Origin: Hymenolepis diminuta
Lineage: Eukaryota > Platyhelminthes > Cestoda > Cyclophyllidea > Hymenolepididae
Reading direction: 5' to 3'
Assembly: GCA_900708905.1 (NCBI GenBank)
Contig: CAADRB010000014.1
Coordinates: forward strand, 848,263 to 912,262
DNA: 64,000 nt
Of this stretch, positions 39,691 through 52,868 are shown piece by piece; the stretch's first letter is position 1, and every line of letters begins with the position of its first letter. Under the pieces are notes generated by a model. It searched no databases. It worked only from the letters and a program-made list of their open reading frames with translations, and had not been told where the DNA came from. A program made the position numbers and the translations under genes.

Positions 39691-42600
39691 GGGAAAATAT
39701 TCACGAAATTTGGCCGAAAATTGTTATGAAATGATTTAGAAAATATTAATAGAAAATTCAGTTCGCGAAATTTGAATTAAATATGGCCACTGCAGAATTA
39801 ACTTTCATTTAAACTAGTTTTAAAAGGTGTTAATAAATTAAATGAGAACGTCAGATCGAAAAAATTATTGGCATAGTGAAAATATAGATAATTAATAAAT
39901 AATATATTTGTCATTTAACAAATTAAAATCCATTCAATGAAGTAAAGGGAAAATACTCGAGGGACTTTACACCTCAGGAGCAAAGTTTACTTTAAAAAGG
40001 TTGAAGAGAATGCCAAAATGAAGAGAAGATTTGAAAGCAATGCATCCTATTGTAAATTCGTACTATGATATGATTATTAAACAAATGGACGGATTTAACA
40101 ATTAAATTGAATTGCTGCAATATTTTTATTAAAGTGTCCTTATAAAATTTTTAATGAATTTCATTCATCCAATTCAATTTCTTGCTAAAAACTTAAACAA
40201 TATTTGCGGCTAAACATTTAACATATTTCGGAATAAAACTTTAGAGTTCTGGAACTTGCAAAATGTTTAAGTCATCGTTCACAGCCATTGTTTGATTTTT
40301 ATGTTTCCAAGAAGAAAAGATATTTTTATTCGTTCAGCTTTAAAAATTTACCATCAAAATATAAGATATTCAACTGAGATGCATACCAACCTACCTGCCA
40401 GTAGCAATATGGATAAATAGTGTTTTTACAAAAGTGCCTGTTGTTATCTATTAACTTTCGGCGAAAAATATACCGTGCGCACTGTATTTGATTCATTTTA
40501 GAAATTTAAAAAAAATCACTTTTAACATTTATAAAAACAGGATAGGCTGAAATAATTTGTTATCCTTATTCTGTGAGAATTTAGATTAGCTAGGACAGTG
40601 ATTCACTTTTTTAATCAAAAATTAGTTTCAGTTATTTAAAAACTAAAAATACTAAATGTAATGATATTAATACAACCTTTTACAGATTTCCAAAGTGAGT
40701 TTTAGATGTTCTATTAATTCTCTTTCAGATACGATTTAATGAAGCCCAACTCCAGGAGCAGATATACCTGGCATTGCATTGCTATAATTAACATGATCTC
40801 CTCATCATTTTATGCGTTTGTCGGAGATCTTAATTTAATCATATAAATTTGACAGTACATTGATATCTATAGTTACGTGAAAAGAATAAAAATAGAACAA
40901 GATTGTTTAAATTAGCAAAACATTTAATCACCATAACGACTTTGTTAATAAATGACAAATCTATGGGCGAGATATCATAAGTTCACGAAAATAAAATTAA
41001 CAAGCCCTTCGGCCGAGAAATTTTACGAGAATCTTGAGTTCCATAAAAGTGGGTCAGTTATTTGACTGTTACTAGCAATGACCGTTTAAACTAATCTGAC
41101 ACTGGATACGGTTTTTACCTGCTTTCCATAATAATTTAGCAGTCTGATTTTTTAAGTTAGTAGATAATAAAAATCGAATATTGACAGTCTATTTAATTAT
41201 TTTAAAATTAGTTGTCAAAACGATAAATATTTTTTTAATAAGTGGATAATTGATTTTCCTACCCATTTTGGATTATAAATACAATGTTTTATTTTATTTT
41301 TAACTTAAGCATATGTTTAAGTATAATGCAATTACAGATGCTCAATTCATTTTTTTCTTCTTATGTCTGAGAAGGCAGAATAACATCAAGTGATAGTATT
41401 TATATTTCATTTATCTCAGTTTAATAAGCGTTTTTGTAGATGAAGTTCTTTAGTTAATTTCTCAGTAAATAAAAAATTTTGTAATTTTTATGTATCGAAA
41501 ACAAACATGTAAAGTCTCTAGAAATGAGGAGTTAAAATTTTTAGCTTAAACAACTTTTATTTTAATGTCAATTTTGGTGATTACCAATAACCCTGGTTGA
41601 TTCTGGCCAACGAGCGAGGTGGTTGAAGGACGCCTTCCTTCTACCCAAGTTAAGTGCTAAACGGCTTGGGAAGTTACGCGCATAACCACGTAGTTACGTC
41701 TCATGAAGTAGATCCGATTTATATTGCAATGTAATATCAGTTTGAAGCAAATTAGATCAATTTTTGCAAGTGATAGCTCCCATACGACGCATGACGTATC
41801 GGATGACCGACCAATGAACCTAAATTACGCCGAGCAGAGTGAGAATAAAGTATAGAAGTATCGAGTATTGTTTATGCATTTGTGGTTCATGGCACAGCTG
41901 GTAATGCGCTTTCTGATTTCACGCATTTCATATTAATTGGTGCAATTATACAAAATCGTCAAATCACACCAGTTAATATGGACCTATGAAGAGAAGTGAC
42001 AGAAATCAAATAACTTGCGAGAAAGTGATGAATAATGCTTACCTAGACGGCCATGAAAATTATGTTAATATTGACACATAATTCTTCGATCTCTAACCAA
42101 TTAATTTTCCTTTGACTTTTCTGAATATAAGATTATAGTAATTGGCGTGAATTTAATAAGAAATTATATAATAAGATAATTTTAATAAAACAGATTTATG
42201 AAGTCACTCCAAGGAATGAAATAATAAAAAGTTGAGACTTTCTAAAAGGATTGTTTGTACAGGTTAAATAAAAATTAGGAACGCTTTTTATTGATTAATA
42301 AAAAAACAAAAACAGTACTTAATCTAATGAGCAATTATTTTAAGAAGTTATGCATTCGGAAAACTCTGGACGCGGAAATGTAGAAGGTATTCCCTAATAT
42401 AACCGACTATATTATATATGAGCATTCAATCAGGCAAATTTTTTATTAGATGCTCTCTGCATTTTGATTAATAATCCGCAAAGAAAGACCAACATTTAAT
42501 TGTATTGCTTCGTCCATCTTGCGGAGCTTGATGCTTTCCATATCATCCCATAAAGTCCAGCCACCTGTGTTCCAAAAGGCAAACCCTTTGCCTAGACAAG

Positions 42601-45600
42601 CTTTCTGACCTTGTGCCCCAATAGTTGTAAATTAACACTGTGTACTAAGGTATAATTCAGTAAATAGATGTTCTCTTGTCGTCTTTTATGAGTAGTTAAC
42701 CAATAAGTGAAGATATATTTGGGCAATTTGTTTTCTTTTTAGGCTTTTTAAATAAAAATTAAAAAATTACTCTCAACATTATTGTAATTACGTTCTTTTA
42801 ATATCACACATGTCCAAACGACAAGTTCACTCGGGATAATTGGTTGCCTAATTGGTAACCATGATCATTCTAATTCTCCATTTCAGCGAACATCATTTAT
42901 CACAAATTGACATGCTCTGTTAATACATTATTCGTTTTTTAACTCTTTTTTGTATTCATTTTAATTTTTAGCATAGACCATATAATTAAAATTAGAGTTT
43001 TAGTTAAATTAACAATAATTACGCCAAAAGCGAAAAAAATATTGCGGTCAGTATTACAAAAACCGTTATTACACCAACGCATTTTAGATCACTTTCCATT
43101 AATCTCACTGACAAATGTGTTTAGATTTTAGTTAATTAAAATAACAATGGGCATCATTTTGATCCTATTTTTAAAAAAGAAACATTAATTGATTAAATGA
43201 AATGTTCGTTATTTAACAATTAAATATTTGCAACTAAGTAGAAGTTTTAATGTAAAAGAATGATTTGAGATACTTAGGATATGATGCACCCGTTTTGTGA
43301 ATGCATATATGTTATCATTTAAAAGGGTTAATAATGCCACGAAAGGCTTATTTTAAGCATAAATAAAAATCTCAACTGTTATTGATAAATATTGTTTTAA
43401 AAACGCCGGCTATTTACCATTACCACTATTTCAATAAATAAAAAACATATCAATCGTTGAATTTCTTTTAAAAAAACGCATTTGGTGGGCCCTCCTCACC
43501 AGACAACTTCACAAAATTTCTGTCACCTATGTATTCTCTCTTCAATCATAAAAAATTTGGCAAAAATTAAATAGTTATATTTACACTTCTAAATTTTCTT
43601 AGGAAATTTCTTCGCGCATGTATGCATGAGTAAAATAAGAACTAGTTTTTTCCAGTTTCCAGTTCCAGTTATTCATTAGATATAGTAAAAGGAAGGGATG
43701 CTCAGATAAATAAATTTGCATCATTTTAAAGGACAGTTAAACTTTACGTATTTAAATATAAATTTATTAGCAAAATAACGGATCGAAAAGTAGAATCTAA
43801 TGACTAATTCAATAAGTTTTTAATAAAGTTACCATTTTTAAAACATAGTTACACTTAAGTTTTTTTCATCATTGATGTTTCTTTATTTTTTATGAAAAGC
43901 ATAAACGATTCCAGCTGGACAACCGACTCGCTAAAATTGCTAATGTTTGATTAATGCTTAGGAAAAATAAAATTAATTTTTTAGAAAATAACAGCAATCG
44001 AGTTCCATAGCCCTCGAAAATTGACATGCTTTCTCTCTTTGAGACCGGAACTGTAAAATGTTTAATACACGATTGAATTAGTGAAACATCCTCATTCATT
44101 ATTAAAATAACAGCTCTTTGCCTAAAATTTATTAAAACTGATTAATTATATCAAATCAGCTACTTTCAACTAAAAAATTATAATGAAGATATTGGTCTGC
44201 TGTTACAAATTTGATAAGATTTGTGTTTTTATTCAGCATATTGAATATTAATAGGTAAGAAAATGCCAATGTAAGCTGGAGAAAATTAATTATATTAGTG
44301 TTCTTTCAAGCTACACGAACACCATTTCCATGAGATATGAATAAGAAGAGCCTTAGCAGAGTATATTCATCGGGAAAGAACAAAGAGGATTCAACAAATA
44401 TGTATTTAGCAAGCTGATAAATGTATAAGTTTACAAAGCAGAGCTTTGAAAACCGGGAAAATAGATGATAAGATGACAAGGGATAATTCGTACTCATAAC
44501 TATTTAAAAATTTGTGAAGACAAAATTTCGAAAATCAAATCACATTAGCAAACGATATTCTCTCAACTGAGTATTTTAATATTAAACAAAAGAGTATGAC
44601 AAATGCGTTGATTTGGATGTATTAATAACTATAATTAAACATTTTGTAAGTATGCTAAAAGATTAAGCAAATTTTTAGTGAGTTAACTTATTTATTTTTT
44701 TCATAACAACTTTTATTTTATCTCATAATACTCAAGTCCATTATGGAAATTTGGAGGTTAGACCCGCCTTGCACCTTGGTTAGCAAAAGGTATTGCAATA
44801 GAATGTCAATGCTCAACTTTGAAAGTAAATAACAGTTAATTCTACTAATTTTGGGTGATTGTTTGCTTATTCACTCTTCTGGCAATACAATTTTAAGTTC
44901 ACTTTGGCAATAAGAGACGACTCAGTAGTTTATTCATAATCTGGAATATATATATATATATATACAGATTGTGTACTAACTTATATGAGATTCAGGTGAT
45001 ATTATTTTGATTACTAAGATAGGTATTTATCTAGAAGAAAATTTAAAAAATTCACGATTTCCATCACCGTCCAATCACGCTTTTGGAGATCGTAAGTGAC
45101 TCTAGATATGCCACATATATCATGTTGATTCGAAAAAATAGTGACTGAGACACAGTACCTATAAGATAAAATTGAAAAGTACGTTTTTTTAAAGGTTGCT
45201 TTCTGATAATACTCCATCACCAGATTACCTCAAATATAAATATTTGTTTATGATTAACAACACTAGCTGGATACATCATCTAGAAAACAGTTTGAAAAAA
45301 GTATAAAATCCAAATATGCATTCTTTACAGTAAAGGAAAAATTGTTCTTGCACTCTCCACAGGATCACTGTAGCTTAGGCACGCCGAATAATGAGGATAT
45401 ACTAAATTTTATTAATTTGTTCAAGATTATTATAGAGTATTAACTAATATCCCATGAAATGTGTTGCAAATTCAAAATAATTTTAAATATTTAAAAGCGA
45501 TCTAATGGTAATTGATTCGGTCTCCGATAAATTTTGAATCCATCTATTGATTTTAATCTGTGTCTATAGAAAAAGTATGGTAAAGCGGTGGCATTTCCGA

Positions 45601-48299
45601 ATAAATGTACTATTGTAATGTGACTGAATTATCTCATTGAAAATGTGATCAATCTGAAGGCTGTGGAAGCAGCAACCTTTCCCAATTCAGCAGAACGAGA
45701 GTTGAGGTAGACCAGTGGGGTAATAGGAGAGGAGAGAGAGAGTTCTGGTAATAATGGCTGAATTACACGCCTGAACTATGTGTGCGAAGTTGGCATCTTG
45801 AGTAAAGACTAAAATAATGTACGCATATACAGAGGCTCTGTTTTCTGTCCTTTGTGAGTCACTTTGGAGCTGCCTAGGCTGAGACATCATGTGGCTGCTG
45901 TAAAGCCAAGTCGCATTTATATCAGTTAATATTCGTCACTCAAGCTGAATAGGGAATTGCAAGTCGTGAAAATAAAAACGCAGTTGGAAGAAGTGATGCT
46001 GAGTTACAGATATTGATAAACAATTCGAGATCCCTTATACGGTAACCATTAGCTAGACATCAAAGAAAAAGATAGTGATAAATAACAATTCGTACATTGC
46101 AATGCTTCCACTAAAGCTCAATTCTACTGAATCATTGTTTTGAAGTGATACTTATCTGAATATTTTATTTTCAATTGCAATTCAGTGTTAAGTAATTTTG
46201 TTTAATAATAATTTACAAATGCTAAGGAAGATCACTGTTGCCAACATTATTGCAAGGTAGATTTTATCTAAATTCCACCCCCATGAATATAGTACCGTCT
46301 TTTTTCATCCATCCCAGAACTTAAAAAATCATTGTGGTTAATAAGATTTCCGACACATTTCTCATAGTCGGTAAAGCCCGCTCACTTCATTATGCTCACA
46401 TTAAATCAGAACAATGTGTTTCCCATTTCATAATTTCCATTTTACTCATAAAATTATTCGAGAAATTCATAGCTATTGGTATAGCAATGCCATGAACAGA
46501 TTTATCGCTATAATAATATTAAAAAAACGAGAGTTTATTTATCAAAATTTAGGAAGAAATGACACTATTAAAAAGACTTGATGAATAGTATGACAAATAT
46601 TTTCCGGTTATTGAAAATGATTTGAAAGCAAAGCTTTTGAAGAAGCGCCACAACTTTGCTTAGTTTAATGTAATTGCTGGATAAAAATGAATAATTGTAA
46701 ATTAACAATTTATTGTTAATTTCTCTAAATTCCAAAAATTCTACTCCATTTCCGGTTGTACTTGTCTCTCCTAAGATGCTTCCTACTACAACTCCTGTTC
46801 AGCGACCACTGATGATGATAGAGTAACAAAATGTAATAGTTAACGAACAGAAGTTCTCAAAAGTAGCACATAAGAGCCGCATAGGCCAAAATTTATTGAA
46901 TAAATCACGACGAGGAGTCGAGAGAATGCCTATAGACAGAGCTGGAATATCCAATAAAAGTGCGATTATTTCAAATATCTTCTGATCTGCCTATTCAAAC
47001 TGGCTGTCCCAAACTCCAAAGAATACTTTCATAATTCAGTTTTCGCTGGAGAAATCGTGAGTAAATTGGTGGATAAACTTCTTTTCGAAATAATACGCAA
47101 ATGAAATTCAATTATATTTATAATCAAATTAATTTTTTCAGTTAAGTTTGACATTGAAAGATATTTTCGGAAGTTAAAAATGGCATTCTTCAAAGGCTTT
47201 CACCCCGAGTGACCTCTAGCGAGCTCTGCTGTGCAAATGCACTAAAACTAACACTAACTGGCCGTTTCTAGCTATAAGATGAAGTAAATTCATTTATCAA
47301 AGGGTCAAACTGACACGCTGGCAAATAAATTCTGAAAATCGCGGTTTCTGGAGTGCGAACCTTGGAATATTAGGTTTACGTAATTTTTACTGCGCAGAGA
47401 GCATAGCTATCTCAAAATTCAATTGTAGTAAAACTTCTTCAATGAAATTTTGTCAGATATTCGGGTACCTAGATTCTAGATTATAAATTATTGGCCTCAC
47501 TTAGCTCTGACTTTTGTATTTGTCTCCCTGGAAATCCTGTTCCTCACACAATACCAAATGTAATTAAGAGGTGTATACAAGAGGAGTTATAGGTGTGGAT
47601 TCCCGATGTGATCGACTCATTGCAAATGGAGGTTAGACGAGAAAGTGTAGGCAAATAGATTACTTCAAATTCAAGGATGATCTGCCAACTGATAAACTCC
47701 TTTTCCCAAAAGATGGATGCCTTAGGAGTTATGTGAAAGAGCATACGCACAAAATCATATGAAAACTTGTCGCCTAGATCTTCCGTATGAAGAGCAAGAC
47801 GATGTAAAGAAGAAATAAGTCTAAGGAAATTTCAACCTGAAATAGAATCTGAAATTCTAATTCTGAAGCTCACTTTGAGTAGTTTTCTTCTGATTCCCTG
47901 ACTCTCACTTCTACAAGGTAAAAATCCAATAACTCCCTCGAAAAATGTGAGCATACTCCCTCTGTATTTGCTTTCACTTCCTATGTATTTCCCCATGATG
48001 AAAGTTGTACTCATTTTTTGCGCTGCTATGGGAAATTAATGAATAAATGGAATATATCATTTAACTGACCCCTAAAAGTTCATTGAATTCCACTGGTTAA
48101 CGTTATTGCCTCTGATAGTTCATTATTAGAGTAAGTTAATATAATAAGAATATTTTAGGAACTTTTTTAAGATGAACAAGTGATAATTTTGAGTTATTAT
48201 CCCTGAAAATATTAATGATTACCACACTATAAAAATGCATTCTATTAGTAATTTTTTACTGACTTTTCTTTATTTTCAATGCTTTTTGTTCCGAAACAG
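39691..48299. other. gene-free A+T-rich DNA
   Basis: No gene was recognised. The stretch contains an (AT)n run at 44946-44964. A G+C-richer patch at about 41590-41720 has a tRNA A-box-like GCGAGGTGGTTGAAGGACG but no B box, and may be a SINE scrap. Confidence 0.5.
44946..44964. repeat. (AT)n microsatellite
   Basis: Alternating A/T run of 19 bases. Confidence 0.9.
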
Positions 48300-48405
48300 C
48301 ATTTGGATTAGGACATCTCCACTGTTTGGTGAAGAGATAGGAAATTATCGTCTGTATGTAACAAATACCCCACTTCTCTCTATTAAATCCCATCTGAGTG
48401 ATACA
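48300..48405 (+). CDS. candidate internal exon, unknown protein
   Basis: A pyrimidine-rich tract (CTTTTCTTTATTTTCAATGCTTTTTGTTCC) ends in AAACAG at 48299. It is followed by 106 open bases encoding about 35 residues (IWIRTSPLFGEEIGNYRLYV and onward), then a GTAAGT donor at 48406. The entering codon is completed by one base and the exon leaves in phase 0. The combination of acceptor, open frame and donor is better than typical for this A+T-rich DNA, but the protein is not recognised and no neighbouring exon was found. Confidence 0.3.
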
Positions 48406-51099
48406 GTAAGTCAGAGAATGGTTTTTTTCATTTGCGTTTGCTGTGTTTTTAAGAATTTGGATTCATGTTACCCATAAAGCGATGTTCTTTTAATAGTTGT
48501 CTTGGTGGTATAATAAAGAGTAAATTCGCACTTTTTTTCCATGAAAGGGACGTGATTTATCTCAAGAAGAAAATATTTTGAGGACTGTTTAGCCGCTTGC
48601 CATAACTCGAAGTTTTATTAGAAAAGTTTCTTTTGTATGAGAGTAATATTATAACTTTTAAAATCCACTTTTATTGGCTTCGGCTGAGCTCCTTTATATT
48701 AAATTCTTTGAGTTGTTATTTGATCTTAATTATATCTTCTTATTTTACATGCGTGCGTTAACGCTTAATCGGTTTATGATGCGCGTCTAGTAGGTATTCA
48801 GTTTAAAACGTCAAATTTAAGGAATTATTAATAAGGTTTCATTATTGGTCGTTAATGGATTAATGATTTAGACGCTTTGGCGACTGTCAAAATCGCTATC
48901 AGTCGGAAAGATCTTATCACCGACACGTCTATCAAAACTCCTTTGTAGACGCGAACGGTCTTCTTTCATACACCTCAATCGCCATGTTTTTCCTAATACT
49001 TTCCTAGCTGGATACCACCCGTCTTCTAACTATCTTAACTGTCTTCCGATTCTTTATCTATAAATACGCGGATGAAATCTCCTACCTGGCTCGACTCCGA
49101 CCCTTCTACCCCAAATCTACTGGGCTCTCTCCTTTCCAATTCCCGCCGATCAATGCCTATAATCAGGTCCTTCTCTATTCGTTGTTCCTACCATCCTCTG
49201 CATTTTTATCACCTCTCTCTTTTTTCTCACTTCTAAGTCTCTTTAAAGTACCACTTAAACTATATCCTTTGTTTACTTGTTACTTTTTGTTGCTTCGCAA
49301 TTAGTGACCTTAGTAAATAACCCACTACGCACTTCCCTCACTTCCCATAATGGACAGGTATATGTATAATAGTATTATTTAAATGCTGGTTTCTAATAGA
49401 AGAGATAAATAAACCTGGGTGTAATGATCGACCACTTAATTAAATCTAATAGTCATCAGTATATGAATATCGGTAATATAGGAAAATGAGAGTCGAATCC
49501 AGAAATTTAAGCATCTGTAAATGAAAATAAGGAATAGTAGAAAATTTGAATGAATTCTTTCACTTTCCACCTCATTTGAAGTTCCCACTTCACCTTCAAT
49601 TGGAAAATTTCACTGTTCCCCGTGTTCAAATGCGTTACTATAATAAGCAGTTGAACTTTTTTCGTTTGTCATGGAAACTATGTTATTGATGACAAATAAC
49701 TGAAAGGTAACGCTTTTTATGAAAATAAAACGTCTACTTTTTACTCCCTAGTCACAAATGGGGACTTTCCTTGAATCAATGAACTAAAAATAGCTGCGTG
49801 TTATACTTTATTTCACTTCCAAATAAACTTGAAATCATGATTACAACCTGCGGAATTTTCCGTCTTCAGTAAACTATTAGGATAATTCTCTAATACTGTA
49901 TAATTGAAGGTTAAAATAAAATAAATATTAAGTTCATTAATGATAAAGACTCTTAACAAGTAAAAAAAGGAATATCACTCATCTTAATATCGGTTCCATC
50001 ATATCACCTCTGAATAGGATAAAATTTCTTATCAATCAAATGCTGTCACGGAGAATTTCACCAACAAATTTATGGACATCCTGCTTAAAAAACAACTAGG
50101 ATGGCCATCTCACTGAGAAGTAAAATCAATCATCAAACAAGATTATGTGCTTAAAAATGTCCTTACAAATCTCATCTATCTGTTCATAGCTACAAGAAGA
50201 TGCAAATGAATCAAAGTTGTGTGGTGAACCATTCAATAATTCAAATTAATCTCCGCCCTCATAATATTGAATTGACTTCAGGGATCAGATCTACTTTGCC
50301 ATTTCGCGTGTTCTGATCCCATGGCTTAAACTGTTACACCTTTTGCAGCGCCATGGGAATAACAATATTATTACAAATTTAGATTGAAAGAAATCTGATC
50401 TAAAATAAATAAGTTTCTCCTTTAAATCCTGTCGAAAAGTTACAATTTGTAAAGGAATGAATTTTAGAAAATGCCGATTTTAGACTAGTTCTCTAATCAA
50501 ATTTGGCACTGAGTTACTATTTTCATAGGGTTTAAGCGTGATATACGCTTTTATTACACTGTTATTGATATTCAGCGATTAATATTGAGCAGTCGAAAAT
50601 TAAGCCTCTGAGAGTGTAGATTCTTTAATCATCCACTTTAGTCAAAACGATCAGTAGATATTTTCCTAGAAGCTAGGAAAATACCAAATTTTAATAACCA
50701 GTGAAAGATATTTTGGGGAAGAGAATTATCATAAGCAACGACTACTTTCAAAATGAAATTCCTTTTCAGATTAATGACTATCTGTTAGTATTTTCAGTTA
50801 TTGAACTACCAAGCGTTTGTAATAACTGACGCAAGCTTTTAACTTATAAAAAATTATTTAATATGGGTCCCTCGGTTTGCTTTTTATAAGTCTGGATATA
50901 AATATTAACTCCATATAAATCCGTGATATTGCATTTCTTATTAATGTTTTTTTACTTCAAGTCCAGGAATTCAAGCCAATTTTCAATAAGTTAGCTACAG
51001 TTGTAATTAATTTTGACAATATATTCTTGGGAATTATTGGTTGGCATCTGCAAAAGAGATTGCTCTTCCAACTTTAAAGAGAAATAATCATTTTATAGA
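48406..51099. other. gene-free DNA
   Basis: No coding or RNA feature was recognised. Confidence 0.5.
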
Positions 51100-51780
51100 C
51101 AACTGTATGCTGTACTGAGATACGAAGTGAAAATGCGAAAATATCATCTTTCTGAGAGATTTTAACTGCTGACTTGGGCAGTAGTAGATCGCTTTACAGA
51201 CTCAGAGGAGATTATGGAAGACAAAGAGTGCATGTTAAGCTTTTTTGAAAGAAATAATCCTTATGTTATGTTGTTAATAAAAGAGGACACACGTAGTACC
51301 GTCGAAGAACGGGCCAAGGTGCAGTCCTTGACTTTTGTCTTGCTTTACAGAAAAGAACAATCACACTTCTCGATATACGAACAGAAGTAGATGCAAACTC
51401 TAATCATTACAGGAGATCCTGGAACGCAGAGACCTGAAATATAAGGATATGACAAATTTTATCGCAAGAACTGCTGATGAAGTATATTAGAAACATCGTT
51501 CTAGTGCTGGAAAAGTGAAGCCATGGTATGAAATGGCTAAAGTAAACTTGCGTAATAAATTACTAAAGAAGAAAGGGCTACGAAAACAGTGGTTAACTTA
51601 CCAACATCTTGAATCATATGCCGCCAATGATAGATGTAGACATAATGTGAGCTTGGTTATTTTGAATGTAAAAGGGTATACTTAGAAGAAATGTTGGCAA
51701 AGTTAGCGGAACTGTTGACTGCTGATGAACCCGGAAAAGCCTACAACTAACTTCGAAACGTTCACCTGATCAGTTCTTAA
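51100..51780 (+). mobile_element. LINE fragment: endonuclease and linker region (pseudogene)
   Basis: This is debris of a non-LTR retrotransposon with an AP-type endonuclease. FLRDFN at 51149-51166 corresponds to the usual LGDFN active-site motif. DIRTEVDANSNHY at 51372-51410, in another frame, resembles the DVRxxxGADxxSDHxL end of the endonuclease domain. A Lys/Arg-rich open piece at about 51520-51660 resembles the spacer before the reverse transcriptase. Stops and frameshifts are frequent. The reverse transcriptase of the same orientation appears only at 54181, after a 2.4-kb block of other origin. Confidence 0.5.
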
Positions 51781-51961
51781 ATCTAGTCTAATCCAAAGTG
51801 AAATAAATTTGAAATCGATCTCAGCTCTCTGGCTAAAAATTATGTTGAATTATGCCCAGTACAACTTGATGTAACCTTAAACATTACAGAACTGACTAAA
51901 AGTAAAAACTTTACATTAGAAAAACTCAAAATAAACGAAAAATAATTTAAAAATCACCGAA

Positions 51962-52047
51962 TACTCCCGGATCTAATGGCTTACGAAGATATTGTACAAA
52001 AGAACATAACCACTTCGAAATTAACTCCATCCTACTACTAACACGAC
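51962..52047 (+). pseudogene. CRESS-virus Rep fragment with HUH motif III (copy 1)
   Basis: A short piece of a rolling-circle replication initiator. The frame reads GLRRYCTKEHNHFEINSI, with the motif III tyrosine and lysine (YCTK, 51990-52001) intact. The same region is found on the minus strand at 53280-53269 and again on the + strand at 52813-52824, with different substitutions. Similarity ends near AACACGAC (52040-52047), where Smad-derived sequence begins. Confidence 0.65.
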
Positions 52048-52058
52048 TACCAAACCAG

Positions 52059-52397
52059 GCACAAATACTCCTGCAGGTACTCCTCACGGCACCTCCGATA
52101 GCGCCAGCAGTAATATCCCTGGGGGTCACCAGATGCAGCAACAGATGTCCATTTCCAACCTCTCCACACCACCCTCTCATCCTGCTAACGTTCCCTTGGC
52201 ACCCTCTCTCAAGAACTGGTGCTCTGTCTTCTACTATGAGTTGAACAATCGAGTGGGTGACGTCTTTCATGCCTCCAAACCCAAATTCACTGTGGATGGT
52301 TTCACTGCGCCCTTGTTGAGTACGGAACGTTTTTCATTGGGGGGATTGAGTCATGTAAATCGGCCTCCACAAGTGGATATGACGAGACGTCATATTG
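52059..52397 (+). CDS. R-Smad (Smad2/3-type) exon: end of linker plus start of MH2 domain
   Basis: R-Smads carry TGF-beta/activin or BMP signals from receptor kinases to the nucleus. The frame opens with a Ser/Thr/Pro/Gly-rich linker, then the MH2 start WCSVFYYELNNRVGDVFHAS, then VDGFT, a TERFSLGGLS piece (RFCLG is usual, so Cys is replaced by Ser), VNR and MTRRHIG. HAS-P-TVDGFT and VxMTRRHIG favour Smad2/3 over Smad1/5. The donor GTGAGT follows at 52398, phase 1. The acceptor is probably ...CCAG at 52058, after a TACTAAC-like branch site, or ...TGCAG at 52076. The next MH2 exon was not found on this strand. Rep fragments lie on both sides. It could be a duplicated exon, a processed fragment, or part of the gene at 60.9-64 kb in inverted order. 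Confidence 0.8.
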
Positions 52398-52811
52398 GTG
52401 AGTTTGCCCCCTTTTGATTTATTAATTGAGCCTTGTTAATGTCAATCAAGTTAGGCTTTCTGTCGTTCGGGAGGGTTTCAATGTGTACTGTCTCTCCCTT
52501 AGATAGGAATTGGTGGATTGGCTTCGGAATATGAGCAAATGTGTAACATAGTGATAAAAGAGGATTATTTAGGGTTCAGACAAGAGCACGAGTTCGCATT
52601 TCCAGTTATATGCAATATTGATCAATCAGGAGTTGAGTCGAGGCCTTATACCTTTCCTTCGGATGCTTTACTAATACAAGACAAGGAGTTTGTTTAATCC
52701 ACAAGACAGATATTCCTGGAAGTACCAGATAAAAAATATCGAAGTCTTGATTCTTTAGCTGATGTCCATGAAACTCGGAATATTGATGAAATTAATAAAT
52801 GAAGTCAATAG
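52398..52811 (+). other. sequence between Smad exon and Rep fragment, with unrecognised open stretch
   Basis: After the donor comes a pyrimidine-rich tract, TGTCTCTCCCTTAG (to 52501). A frame open for about 190 bases (about 52502-52694) follows, encoding a protein-like sequence including GIGGLASEYEQM and FAFPVICNIDQSGVES. After a stop it resumes as EVPDKKYRSLDSLADVHETR. It does not resemble MH2 or Rep as I know them. It may be viral capsid, another captured exon or chance. The origin is unknown. Confidence 0.35.
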
Positions 52812-52868
52812 GTTGTGTACAAAAGAACATAATTACTTCTAAATCAATTCCATCCCACCAACACGACC
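52811..52868 (+). pseudogene. CRESS-virus Rep fragment around motif III (copy 2, degraded)
   Basis: It is homologous to 51990-52047 and, inverted, to 53281-53216. The catalytic tyrosine is replaced (LCTKEH instead of YCTKEH, 52813-52824) and a TAA follows a few codons later. At about 52868 it abuts, head to head, the Walker B end of the minus-strand Rep remnant. Confidence 0.65.

Noticed and set aside
41590..41720. possible tRNA-Leu/Ser-like segment (GCGAGGTGGTTGAAGG)
   Set aside because: No T-loop consensus was found at the right distance. It is at most a SINE scrap.
51947..52270. 107-codon minus-strand frame
   Set aside because: It is a shadow of the plus-strand Smad exon and Rep fragment.
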